From Pegoplata infirma (taxonomy: Eukaryota; Arthropoda; Insecta; Diptera; Anthomyiidae), in assembly GCA_963921195.1 (NCBI GenBank), contig OY992539.1:37973754-38037753 (forward strand): 64,000 nt of DNA. The letters run 5' to 3'. The notes under the pieces were generated by a model, which saw nothing but the letters and a program-made list of their open reading frames with translations, made no database searches and had not been told where the DNA came from. How positions within the stretch are numbered: position 1 is the stretch's first letter; each line of letters begins with the position of its first letter. The translations under genes were made by a program, and so were the position numbers. This document shows positions 46,955-57,643 of the stretch, in pieces.

Positions 46955-49145
46955 GGTGTAGTATACGATTTTTAAGTTTTAAAATTTAAATCTCATTTTT
47001 GAAAATGTTTGTACTCTTCGATTTTTTTGAAATTTTTTTGTGTAAAACTTCTATCAATTCTACAAACTTTTTGCCCAGGAGGATCGTGGGATAACGATTA
47101 TTACTATTTTTTTTTAATTTTTTGAAAAAATTTTATTGTAATTTTCCAATCTTAAAATCATTTCTACTGCTCCAATGCACAGTAGGTAATTTGAACCTAA
47201 ATCTTGGCCAAAAATCATTTTTCGAACTAACAATAATAATGTTTTTGTTAATTACGTTCGATTTAGAAAATATTAAAGCAAATAACTGCATATTTGGTTT
47301 TTCCAAAAAACAAATATAAACTGATTGACGGGCAGTCGAATTCGGCATTTTCAAGCAACGTGCACAGTGCAATATAAAACGCCTAATTTTGATATAAATT
47401 CAAACGATTTTTTCAGCTATTAAACATAAAGAAGGATATCGTGTATAATATGGAGAAGAGAGGGGATATTAAGTAATAAAAAAATAGCAAAATATTTTGG
47501 TGGACGTTATTGCTTTTTTTAACAAAACGTGTAATAATAACTTAACCTTAAATAAATGACTTTTTCAATGAATATAAACTTCGCATAAGCTTTTAATAAT
47601 ATTAGCCGTGGTGTGCCGTGTTTTTGATTGATGAAAAATTTAAAGAAAATAATTCTGAATTCATTTTTTTTTATTTTCCGTTGCACTTTTTTGCACTTTT
47701 TGAGATATCAATTTTCTTTCAGACAGCCTCATCTTGCCATATCTTGAACTTTCTAACGTTTGGATTGGGAAAAGAACTAAGAGAAAAAACCCTGTTGCTG
47801 TTTATAATTTTGTTGTCAGTAAAATTGATTAAAATAATGTTTTAAACCAATATTTGGCTTCGTTGAAGGAAATAGTACGAACTTTTTTTGAAAATTTTTC
47901 GTTAAGGTGGTACAAGGCCCACTCAAAAAATAACAGCTTTTTTCAGCAAAATCAAACAAAATGGTTTATGTGCCATTTTGTTAGCCTTCTTGCGTATTTT
48001 CTTCGTGCCGAGTTTCAAAAAAATTAGCCTATTCGATTTCGAGATATTCAGTATTTTCCCTTTTTTTCGTATGGTGGCAACCCTAAAAATTTCCACGATT
48101 ACCAAATTCATAAAATCCAGCTGTGCGTGTTCACAAAAAACTCTTAAATTTAAAATTTCAGCCATATCGGTCTAAAACTTTGGCTGTAATTATTTTTGGC
48201 CTAAAAATTGGCTCAAATTACCCAGTGTGCAATGGTGCGTCATAGAGGGATCATTTATAAGACCGACCCCCATTAATTTTTACGAATTTGTTTTATTTAA
48301 TCAGCTTCTACCGGTCCAATGGTGCGTCCGAGAGGGATCATTAGTGAGACCGACCCCCATCTATTTTTACCCTACAAAATTTTTTTATATTTTTTCATAA
48401 ATATACCTACGCCCTATCTCAACTCCCTAAGTAGGCTCCCATACAAAATTACATTTTTATAAAATTTGCTCCAACTGTTATTTGTATGGGAGCCTACTTA
48501 GGGAGTGGAGATAGGGCGTAGGTATGTTTTGAAAAAATGTTGCAGGGTAAAAATAAATTGGGGTCGGTCTCACTAATGACCCCTCTCGGACGCACCATCG
48601 GTAAAAGCTGATTAAATAAAACAAATTTACAAAAAATAAAAAAAAATTGTATGGGGACCGCCTTAACAGTTAAAGATAGAGGGTAGGTGTGTTCAGAGAA
48701 AATGTTTGGAATAAAAAAATATTGTGGTTCTGTCATACATTTTGTTGCTCTAAGGGCACTATTAGGGCAGTTAGAGCGGTTGGAACAAATTTTAAAAAAT
48801 GTCGTTTTGTGTGGGAGCCCCCTTAGAAATTGGAGATAGGGTATTAGTTTGTTCCAAAGAAATGTTAAGACGTAAAAATTAATGGGGAGTCGGTCTTATA
48901 AAGGACCCCTCTATGACGCACCATTGGAGCAGTAGAAATGATTTTAAGATTGGAAAATAACAATAAAATTTTTTCAAAAAATTTTAAAAAATTGTAATAA
49001 TCGTTATCCCACGATCCTCTTGGGCAAAAAATTTGTAGAATTGATAGAAGTTTTACACAAAAAAATTTCAAAAAAAATCGAAGAGTACAAACATTTTCAA
49101 AAATGAGATAAAAATTTTAAAACTTAAAAATCGCATACTAGAGCG
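46955..49145. mobile_element. 2.2-kb multi-level palindrome
   Basis: Outer arms of about 220 bases (46955-47180 and 48920-49145) mirror each other (GCCCAGGAGGATCGTGGGATAA against TTATCCCACGATCCTCTTGGGC, each given here in part). A second pair encloses 48220-48935 (GGTGCGTCATAGAGGG / CCTCTATGACGCACC). A third encloses 48319-48600 (GGTGCGTCCGAGAGGG / CCTCTCGGACGCACC), with an inner CCTAAGTAGGCTCCCATAC stem. The superfamily and target duplication are not clear. No coding. Confidence 0.75.
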
Positions 49146-49694
49146 CTTTTAAGAATTTTTTGGGATTTTTTTTTTTTAAGTACGTAAAAAAAAAATTTGA
49201 AATTTGGACCATTATTGAAGAAATTATGAGTAAAGGAACAAACTACCAATTTTTCAAAATTCGATATCTTTTGAACGGGTCATCAAAAAAATCTGAAAAT
49301 TTACCACGAAGGAGTTTTCGAAGAGTACTGAAAACTGTAAACAAATTGGGAAAATCTAAAAAAAAGTTTTTCAAAGTGTCCGATTTCACATGGAATGCCC
49401 CATATGCATTGCAAAAAAAGTGCTTAGAAGCTTCAATTATGAGACTAATTTTGTGTTTAACAAATATTTTTTTTTTTTAAGTAAAACAACCCAAACGGAG
49501 ATAGTTTAACGCAAGGGTACCTTCAGTTGGCTACCATCGATTAAATTTGGCAAAAATTACGTTTGCAACCAAAATTAGTGTTCGAATATTTTAACCGAAT
49601 ACTGCTCAAAAATTAGGAAATTTGGCGTACTTAATTTTAAACACATGTCATTTTTGTGTTTGTTATCAGATTCCTTAAAAAATTATAAGCCTAC
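49146..49694. other. AT-rich stretch between palindromes
   Basis: A 106-codon open frame at 49160-49480 reads Lys/Phe-rich without recognisable motifs, and I do not accept it as a gene. Nothing else is seen. Confidence 0.4.
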
Positions 49695-50099
49695 TTACAA
49701 GGGAAGTATCTCAAACCTTATGAACCGATTTGCCTGAAAACTTAAAATATATATTAAAGAGACGATTTTAAGGTTGGGGTGCCTCGGCTTATCGGCCATA
49801 TCAGTGTTTAAAAATTTCGTTGTCCACTTATGAAACCATGTGGATCTTCGGGAAAATTTTGAGAACTTCCGAACTAACAGGAATATCGCCTAGGGCAAAA
49901 ATACGTGTCGTCTTAAATTTAATAAAGATTATTTCTTATTCATATGGACATCGTAGGTCTATGTCTTCACATAAATACCAACCAAAATTTACACATTTTC
50001 CTGAAAAAAAATGGTGACAGGACATAATCCCCACGGACATTACCCCCATAACGGAAATGGGGATTATGACCGAATTCATCACGGACATAAGGAGTGAGA

Positions 50100-51386
50100 T
50101 CATAAAAATGTTAACACACATTTTTGCCTACAACTTTGGTGTAAAGCTTCCAAATTTTTTTTTTTTCGGCAGTTTACATTTTAAAAATATGTCAGTTAAT
50201 AAATTAATTTACATCATGAGTTTTAATTTGCAATTTTTTACACAATGGACGATGAAAGAAAAGTGCGTTCAAAAATAATTAAATATTTTCAACAAAACCA
50301 AACATGGACATACAAAAAAATTGCCAAAGAAACTAATGTATGCCGCCAAACAGTTTCAAAAGTGGTAAAAAGGTATCTGGAACACCTAACAATTGAAAGG
50401 AAGCCGGGAACAGGAACAACGACTGGTTATCGTAACATTGGTAAGGCATATAAAGTTAAAAGCATCCTTAAGAGAGCTCCTAACACATCTGGCAGAAAAA
50501 CAGCTCGGTTAGCCCAATGCTCAGACTTTTTTGTACGTAAAGTGAAACGTAAGGCGGGACTAAAGTCCTACAAAGTTCAAAAAGTTCCCGATAGAAACGC
50601 TTTTAAAAATTTGGAGGCCAAAACCAGAGCTAGAAAATTGAAATCAAATTTTACAAAAAAATACAACTGTTGTGTAATGGACGACGAAACTTATGTCCTG
50701 GCTGATTTTGCGCAGCTCCCTGGTCAAGAATTTTATGTTTCCGATGTTCGAGGAAATGTTGCGGAAAAATTTCGGTCAAAAAAGCAAACGAAATTCCCCA
50801 AAAAATTCCTAGTATGGCAAGCCATATGTAGCTGCGGCCAAAGAAGCCAGTCATTTGTGACATCTGGCTCTATAAACAGCGAAATTTATATCAAGGAGTG
50901 TTTGCAGAAGAGACTTCTTCCGTTCTTGAGTCAGCACAATGTATCCACTTACTTTTGGCCCGATTTAGCATCTTGTCACTACAGCAAGAAAGCGCTGGAG
51001 TGGTATAATGATAATAATGTGGTTTTTGTACCAAGAGAGGCAAATCCACCAAACTGCCCGGAGCTCAGGCCAGTGGAGAGATATTGGGCTCTTGTTAAAA
51101 AAGAATTAAAGGGCACAAAAAAGGTCTCCCAGGACATGCAAGATTTCAAACGTAGATGGACCACCTGCTCTAAAAAGGTGACAGAAACTACCATAAAAGC
51201 CTTAATGGGAGGGTTTCCGGAAAAAGTGGATAACTTTGTTCGTAGTGGTTAGAGTTCCATGCGGTTTTTTTGTTATGATTTTGTATTAAATTTTATTTAA
51301 TAAAAAATTGGTTTGAAGTCTTAAAATTCAGTAGTCTGTTTTTTATTTAACTTTATGTGTGTTAACATTTTTATGATCTCACTCCT
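50100..51386 (+). mobile_element. Mariner-type transposon, DD37E, apparently complete (TA duplication)
   Basis: Inverted terminal repeats of 30 bases, apparently perfect, start AGGAGTGAGATCATAAAAAT at both ends. TA lies at 50098-50099 and 51387-51388. At 1,287 bp with one open reading frame, it has the usual size and form of a complete mariner. Confidence 0.92.
50245..51252 (+). CDS. DD37E Tc1/mariner-family transposase, 335 residues
   Basis: Catalyses cut-and-paste movement of the surrounding element by binding its terminal repeats and joining at TA. The N-terminal half has a helix-turn-helix (about 22-45, WTYKKIAKETNVCRQTVSKV) and a basic link with RKPGTGTTTG. The DDE catalytic domain shows D147 in VMDDETYV, D240 in YFWPDLASCHYS and E278 in CPELRPVERYW. 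The 37 residues between D240 and E278 give the DD37E signature. The frame is open from ATG to TAG with no disruption, and AATAAA follows at 51299. It probably arrived recently. Whether it is active is inference. Confidence 0.92.
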   Translation: MDDERKVRSKIIKYFQQNQTWTYKKIAKETNVCRQTVSKVVKRYLEHLTIERKPGTGTTTGYRNIGKAYKVKSILKRAPNTSGRKTARLAQCSDFFVRKVKRKAGLKSYKVQKVPDRNAFKNLEAKTRARKLKSNFTKKYNCCVMDDETYVLADFAQLPGQEFYVSDVRGNVAEKFRSKKQTKFPKKFLVWQAICSCGQRSQSFVTSGSINSEIYIKECLQKRLLPFLSQHNVSTYFWPDLASCHYSKKALEWYNDNNVVFVPREANPPNCPELRPVERYWALVKKELKGTKKVSQDMQDFKRRWTTCSKKVTETTIKALMGGFPEKVDNFVRSG

Positions 51387-52230
51387 TAACCCCCATAATA
51401 GTTGTGGGGACTATGACCATTTCTAAAACGGTCATAATCCCAATGGGGATTATCTCCGTTCCCTGTTGGGATTACGTCCGAAAATTATTCGGTCATAAAC
51501 CTAATTCATATTATGGGGACTAAGTCCAAAGAAATTTCGGTCATAATCCCAGTTTTTTGCGGAGAGGGTGGGTTTAATGCATGGAGTTTGTAATCCCTGT
51601 AATGGTGATTATGGCCATTTGTTATGTGGCCATTATCCCAATAAATCTTGGAATTATGTCCGTTTTTTATTGGGATTATGTCCAAATTATTTTCGGTCAT
51701 AGTCCCCACTACCATTATGGGGATTATGACCGAAATTAATTTGGTCATAATCCCCATAAGGGAAATTGGGATTATGTCCGTGGGGATTATGTCATGTTAC
51801 CGAAAAAAATATTTAAAGAATCCGAATTTTTACAAGGTTATGCCACCAGTAAATAGGCATTTAAAAAACATTTCTTCTCATATCAAAACATCATATAGTT
51901 TCTTAAAAAGAAATGGTTGAAAAATCCAAAAAACTATTTTGCGCCATTTTTTGACCCATGTTTTGAACCCCTAAATTCCCGATAACCCGAGACACCCCAA
52001 CCTTAGAATTGTCTCTTTTATAAATATTTTAAGTTTCTGGCAAATCGGTTCATAAGGGTTGAGATACTTCCCCTGTTAGTGGATGTGGTTATCCCATATA
52101 CTTTCCGAGATAGAGCCATTTTAAAAAATGAAATTTTAAATTTTGACCGATCCGGCTTCAGTTTTTTGACAATTGCACGACCACGTTTATTCCGAATTAT
52201 TTAAAACTAATTTCATTTAAAAACTAAATA

Positions 52231-52448
52231 CACACAAAAATTTTTTTTCCATGAACGAGTTTCATAGTATTTATGAACAAATTCATACAATTTATTAACT
52301 TTTTCATAATATTTATAAACTTTTTCATAGTATTTATGAATAAATCATAATATGTGAAATTTAAGAATTTTTAACATTTTTCATAAATACTATGAATTTG
52401 TTCATAAATACTATGAAAATCGTTCATGGAAAAAAAAATTTTTGTGTG
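52231..52448. mobile_element. Small Tc1/mariner-like MITE, CACACAAAAATTTT ends (TA duplication)
   Basis: The ends CACACAAAAATTTTTTTTCC and its complement are flanked by TA (52229-52230 and 52449-52450). The interior is 'TTCATAGTATTTATGAA' palindromic words. It resembles in style the CACACAAAA family at 56213. Confidence 0.82.
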
Positions 52449-52675
52449 TAGATTGCTGATTTATATTTAAAAAAAAACTAAGCAATATTTTGTTTTAGTC
52501 AGAATAGGGTTATATAGTCGCAACAAAAAGTCGGCTTTTAGACTTTTTCATACAAAAAATCGATTAATCCACTTTTCGACTAAGTATAGAACCCCAAGTC
52601 AAAATTTACACTATTTTAAAGTTAAAAATTAAAAAAATACGATTTCGTAAAAAGTACAAACACTCTTTTGACTAT

Positions 52676-53339
52676 AGATAAAAATTCGGCCACTATTCGG
52701 CTTCGGCCATATTGATCACATGATAGTTTGATCACATGGTCAATTATTTTTATTTATTCTTTCTATATATTTACAACTCATTTTTGATAAATTCCACCTA
52801 ACCGAGAACTGGTAACACAATGACCGTCGTCTCGTAGCGAAAAAACCAAGGGTTCTGGTGGGAATCGAACCCACGACCTCCACGTTGAAAGGCTAGCACG
52901 CTACCAACTAGCCTACGGGGGCCCCCATATTACCGAATACCGAATAATTGTATAAAATTTGCACTCACGTGTTGAAAACACACCAAAAACACTTTGAATC
53001 ACATTAGTAAGCCAAAAAAAAATTTACCAAGTGTTTTTGCAGCTAAAACAAAATTTTAAACTCCAAAAAATTTTTCGCTCGAAAAAAATTTACACTCAAG
53101 AAAATTTTTTTTTTACAAAAAAGTCGAAAAAAAGTTTTTTGTTGAATATAAAATCATTATAGACAACATTTTTATACATTTGTGAATTCCACCAAGTCGA
53201 ATTTCACTTTTTTTCTTGTTTTTACTAAATAAATATATTTTTTTTGAATATTCGGTTTCGGCCAAATAGTGAAAATTTGGCCGAGTATTCGGCTCTGGCT
53301 TCGACTTCGGCCAAAAAATGTGTATTCGGTCCGACACTA
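52676..53339. mobile_element. Truncated hAT-like TATTCGG element
   Basis: The right end is GTATTCGGTCCGACACTA, as in the complete copy 60263-60570. It is homologous from about 52676 (ATTCGGCCACTATTCGGCTT), but its left end is missing. It carries the SINE at 52714 and a Helitron-like end at 53165-53222. Confidence 0.65.
52714..52924 (-). mobile_element. tRNA-headed SINE (7-bp duplication)
   Basis: On the minus strand the head carries an RNA polymerase III A box (TAGGCTAGTTGGTAGCG, about 52915-52899) and B box (GGTTCGATTCC, 52871-52861), with a T-arm GTGGG...CCCAC. The acceptor arms do not pair, so it is not a working tRNA gene. The tail ends in TATTTTT-rich and GATCACATG-repeat sequence. CCATATT flanks both sides (52707-52713 and 52925-52931). 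Confidence 0.7.
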
Positions 53340-53462
53340 CATGTTAATTATTTTTACTAGTTTGAAAGGTAACATTACGTAGATGCGTTTTCGAATGTGA
53401 TTTCTTTAAAATTTGACATTACCAGACATCTCTCTTCTTTTATCCCTTTCTTTCTTTTTCTA

Positions 53463-53608
53463 GAGTTCTTTCCATCCTTGTTGATCTTCAAAAAATTGAT
53501 TCCAAACGATTTATATTGCTCAAGATAAATTTAGTGACTAACCTGCATCACTTTTTCAATTTTTATTTAATGTCTGGTGTGATGAAGAAAGTAATATGGT
53601 TGTAAAAA
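53463..53608 (+). CDS. Candidate 3' coding exon, 48 codons, weak
   Basis: A long pyrimidine tract ending TTTCTTTTTCTAG precedes an open frame VLSILVDLQKIDSKRFILLK then INLVTNLHHFFNFYLM, ending at TAA. It shows no match to a known family, and no partner exon was found. A frame of this length can occur by chance. Confidence 0.2.
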
Positions 53609-53819
53609 AATCTAAACATTATAAAACCTCTTAGCACGATTTTGATATAAAACTTTTCCTTTTAAAGTAATATAAATATAATAAATTATATATCTAAATA
53701 ATACAATTACTAAATTCACAGCATTCTTAAGTAACATAAGAGGCAATTCGCAGTAAATACACCGATTGATTTAAAATTTTTGTTTAATTTAAGAAGAAAA
53801 AAATTTAAAAAAAAAGTCA

Positions 53820-54195
53820 GTACATCGTTTTGTTGATCACACAGAAAATAAAATCGTCAAATTTAAATCAACAAACATCAATTGTAAATCAACCAAACAA
53901 TTAGTAAAAACGACCGTCTATTAGTCCATAATACAAAACTTCGATTTTGTTTTCAACAAACTCAGTCAAGTCATTTTAATTCAAAATTCTTTTATCATGT
54001 TAAATTTCTTTGTCAAAAAAAAAAAATCATTTGTCAGATCAACAAATTGTGTTTGTTGAATTTCTTTGTTGATAAAAAAAATTGAGATTTTTTAGTTTTG
54101 TCAGATCAACAAATTGTGTTTTTTGAATTTCTTTGCTGAAAAAAAACAAATTTTTTTTTTCAACAATCAAAATTAACAAACGTTTGTTGATATAA
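53820..54195. repeat. Short dispersed repeats around 'CAACAAATTGTGTTT'
   Basis: Segments TCAGATCAACAAATTGTGTTT and GAATTTCTTTGTTGA recur at 54035-54145, with mirrored forms near 53865-53960. No ends resolved. Confidence 0.45.
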
Positions 54196-54253
54196 CAAAT
54201 TTCCGCATATGAGCACTTTCAGTGAAAAAATTAATTGTATTCACAAATATGAT

Positions 54254-54430
54254 TAGGGAAGTATCTCAACCCTTATGAACCGATTTGCCTGAAACTTAAA
54301 ATATATATAAATGACACGATTTTAAGGTTGGGGTGTCTCGGCTTTTCGGCCATATCAGTGTTTTTAAATTTCGTTGTCCCCTTATGAAACAACGTGGACC
54401 TCCGGGAAAATTTCGAAAAAAATCGACTTT
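54254..54430 (+). mobile_element. Single arm of the CAAGGGAAG Harbinger-like family
   Basis: AGGGAAGTATCTCAACCCTT through TGGGGTGTCTCGGCTTTTCG and CCCTTATGAAACAACGTGG. It follows one arm of 6899-7486 and then diverges, so the other arm is lost. Confidence 0.7.
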
Positions 54431-54684
54431 TTGAAAAAGTCCGAAACCTTAGATTTTTTTTGGAAAAAAACTATAAAAAATCTACTCTAAGTTACGCAAC
54501 TTTTAAGCCATAATTCGAGATGTGATCACAATTCTTTCTATTTTTTTTTTTAAATTTTTAAAATTGCACCTTTTATTTTTTGGCTCTGATTTATTTTATA
54601 TGGTGCTTAAAAAAAAAAAAAAATTGGTAGATATTGACCCTAGCTTACCCTAGATATATTCATTTCGAGGTAAAAATACGTCTC

Positions 54685-56165
54685 ACAAAAATTTAGGACG
54701 ATCGGAAATGGGAAAGGGGTTTAGCATGGTCCTTGAAGTTTAAAAAACGGATTACAAGGAAAAATATGAATTTTTTTCTGTTTTCGCAATTTTTTTGGTA
54801 TTTTAAGTTAAGTTTTATTTCAAGCAATTACGGAATTGTGATGTAGAGTAAAATACCTTTCTAATAAGGTACTAAAAACTTAAATCGGTTGAAAATCAGC
54901 CAAGTTATTACAACTTCCACAGGCACACAGAAAGAAATAAAAAAAAAATTTGAGTAAATTTTTAATACTATTGAGTAAAAAATTACTCAATTTTCCACCA
55001 GTAAACGATTTAATAGTATTGAGTAAATTTTTAATAAAAATTTATTAAATGTTTGCCAAAAAAATTTGAGTAAATTTTTAATTGACACTATTAAGTGCAG
55101 GAACAGAACAAGAAGCACCACCTTTTAAAAACAGAACAAGTTTTATTTCACATCGGCGCCGGCCACCGGTTTAATCTGCCAAACCGTATGGAAAAAGTCG
55201 TGCCGGGCTTATTCTGTTTCTACTCTAAAAAAAACAAAGTTTAAAAAAATTTCATATTTTTTTACAAAGAAAAAAAAACATGTTTTTTCAAACTTTACCA
55301 AATATATTTTTGTCTTAAAGACATAAAAAAATTTTATAAATATGATTACAAACTTTCATGTATATATACAAAAAACTATAAACTAAACGAGAATTAAAAA
55401 AACTAAGAAAACTCCAAAAAAAAATTAAAAAAGCTATTAAATTCTTATTAAATTATTTACTCAATTTGTTTTTAAATTTTTGAGTAAATTTTTAATTGCG
55501 TCAATTAAAAAATTACTCAAAACTTTTTTTAAATTTAAACAAGTGATTACTCAAATTGTTTTTCCCCATATTTTTTTCTGTGCATCTAGCGTGTGTCATA
55601 CCGCTTGATTAAAGAATACGAGTCCCTTTTTTTAAATTTATTGAAATTTTCTACTGTAATAACATTTTTTCATTATTCATGTTTCAGTGTAATATTTTTT
55701 TGGTTTTTCCAAATTTTAAAACAAAAAAAAAAAAAAAATTTTAAATAGAGATTTCAAAAGGGTGTTGAAAATGCAGGCATTTTTAGCATTAATTTAAAAC
55801 ATGTTAGCAAAACACAATACGAAAAATACTTGTCATCTAATTACATTTGAACTTGAAGAATAAAAAAATGTTATTACAGAAGAAAATTTCAATGAATTTC
55901 AAAAATTGGATTGTATTGCTTAATCAAGTGGTCTGTCATACGTTAGATGCCTGGGGAAGTTGTAATAACTTGGCTGATTCTCAACCGATTTTAGTTTTTG
56001 ATACCTTATTAGAGAGGCATTTTACTCCGTATTATAATTCTGTAACCACTTGAATTTAAAATTAACTTAAAACAATTCATATTTTCCTTGTAATCCGATT
56101 TCTAAATTTCAAGGCCCATGCGGAACGCCTTACCCATGTCCGATCGTTCTAAATTTTTGTAAGGC
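54685..56165. mobile_element. Palindromic element split by a nested MITE
   Basis: The left arm 54685-54925 (GACGATCGGAAATGGG, AAATCGGTTGAAAATCAGCC, GTTATTACAACTTCC) returns inverted at 55900-56165 (GGAAGTTGTAATAACTTGGC, TCAACCGATTTTAG, CATGTCCGATCGTTC). The middle includes the nested element 54925-55583. Confidence 0.7.
54925..55583. mobile_element. Nested MITE with CACAGAAAGAAAT ends
   Basis: The ends CACAGAAAGAAATAAA and ATTTTTTTCTGTG are flanked by CA on both sides. The uninterrupted mirror sequence of the host element (GCATCTAACG on the complement) confirms the insertion point. The arms are 'GAGTAAATTTTTAAT' words. A GC patch (CATCGGCGCCGGCCACCGG) lies at 55153-55171. Confidence 0.65.
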
Positions 56166-56212
56166 GTTGGTACTTTTCGATTTCCTAAAATAATTATTTA
56201 ATTAATGGTCTA

Positions 56213-56463
56213 CACACAAAAAAAATGAAAATGAGTTTCAATCACTAAAATGACTTACAATTACTATTTTAATTGATCACCTATCACGAAAGTAATAGTA
56301 TCAATTACAAAAATTTGTAAAAGTTATACAAGGAAAAATTGCATTTATTCTCAATTCACGGAAATTTGCGAAATCAATTAAAAAATTTAATTATATCAAT
56401 TAAAAAAATGATTAAGAACTAAAATTAACTTTTTATCATGTCTAATTAAAAATTTTTTCTGTG
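56213..56463. mobile_element. CACACAAAA Tc1/mariner-like MITE, copy F1 (TA duplication)
   Basis: The ends CACACAAAAAAAATGAAAA and AAAAATTTTTTCTGTG are flanked by TA (56211-56212 and 56464-56465). The interior word CACCTATCACGAAAGTAATA is shared with copies F2 and F3. Confidence 0.83.
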
Positions 56464-56850
56464 TAATAAACTTGAAATTTTGATTCTAAAGGCCTGTAAG
56501 CTGTTCACCGGCGAAAAACTGTTTCGAAACATCAATTTTGTAGCGAAAATTTGACAGTCATATGTTCGGTTATGTTTTGCGCATCGTCGTACACAAAATA
56601 ACTTTAATTTACAATTTTTCAGGATTTTTATGTTTTTATCTGAAATAATTAATTTTTACAGTGCCAACAACTTATGAATGCTTCCTTTTATTTCTGAATA
56701 TCAAATTTCTCCGCTTTTTAACTGGTCTGTACAATTAAAAAAAATGGATTCTCCAGCATAAGGAAAGGACATATTTTGGAAATTAAACTTTTTTAGAATT
56801 AAAAGGAGTACCTAAGCAATTACATAACGAAGTTTGTAGGACCTTTACTA

Positions 56851-57165
56851 CACACACAAAAATGAAAATGAGTGTCAATCAATAAAATGATTATATCAAT
56901 TACTACTACTATTTTAATTGATTTTGCACCTATCACGAAAGTAATAGTATTAATTACTAAAATTTTTAAAAATTTAATATCGCAAAAGTGCATTTATTCT
57001 CAATTCATGGAAATTTTCTTAAAAAATGTTATCATATTCATTAAAAAAATGATTAAAAACAAAATTTAAAAAATGAAATCATATCAAAAAAAAAAAATGT
57101 AATCAAAAAAAAATTATTAAAAACAAAATTTAAGTTTTTAAAATTTTTTTATCGAAATTTTTTTG
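56851..57165. mobile_element. CACACAAAA MITE, copy F2
   Basis: Starts CACACACAAAAATGAAAATG after CTA and shares CACCTATCACGAAAGTAATA and TTTATTCTCAATTCATGG with F1. The right end near TTTTTTTGTG|TC is degraded and enlarged by an A-rich stretch. Confidence 0.7.
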
Positions 57166-57643
57166 TGTCAAATTATAAAGTTATTTTGTTTTTTTTATTT
57201 TTTTATTTTTGAAAAGACACAAAATTAGCCAAAAATTTAATATCATATTTCATGACAATTAAAAAATAATTACAAAAGTCTCCACGTGGAAAAAGCTTTA
57301 CGTTTAAAAATAAAATTTAGAATTTTGCTTCTGAAAAACGTTTTCTATTAGCACCAATCAACAATAAACTGGAATTCTATATGAATTTTTTTAAAATATT
57401 TTTTGCTGCTCTGTTGCCAATAAACACATTAGGAAGCGGTTATAATTAGTTCAAATCAAGTGAAAACAAATTATTGAAAATACAAAAAAAAGTTACAGAA
57501 AAATATAATACGTCAAGATCGACCGACCATAAAATATCCTACAACAGTTTTTGGGTTATTTACTGACCTCGAGCTTGAACAACTTTAGTATTTTTTACAT
57601 GCTACATATTTTCAAACTATACATTTCATTGATGTATTATAAC

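Larger units (their letters stand above)
50013..51801. mobile_element. Foldback-like element 2 (9-bp duplication), carrying a mariner
   Basis: The ends are GGTGACAGGACATAATCCCC and the complement of GGTAACATGACATAATCCCC. The flanks are GAAAAAAAAT on the left and GAAAAAAAT on the right, a 9-bp duplication with one extra A. The arms consist of repeated 'GGGGATTATGACC' modules in both orientations. Bases 51559-51599 match the core of foldback-like element 1. The mariner occupies 50100-51386. Confidence 0.75.
49698..52075. mobile_element. Harbinger-like palindromic element, second copy, carrying nested insertions (TTA duplication)
   Basis: The ends CAAGGGAAGTATCTCAAAC and TTGAGATACTTCCCCTG are flanked by TTA at 49695-49697 and 52076-52078. 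Outside the insertion it follows the 6899-7486 copy (reverse orientation) through ACTTCCGAACTAACAGGAAT and GTAGGTCTATGTCTTCACAT, and resumes after 51810 with AAATATTTAAA. The insert is the foldback-like element 50013-51801. Confidence 0.85.

Noticed and set aside
49160..49480. 106-codon Lys/Phe-rich frame
   Set aside because: No motif, AT-driven composition, no splice or promoter context.
50651..51194. Two minus-strand frames of about 70 codons
   Set aside because: Antisense shadows of the transposase.
52850..52925. Functional tRNA gene
   Set aside because: The T arm and the A and B boxes are good, but the acceptor arms do not pair and a 7-bp duplication with a tail marks a SINE.
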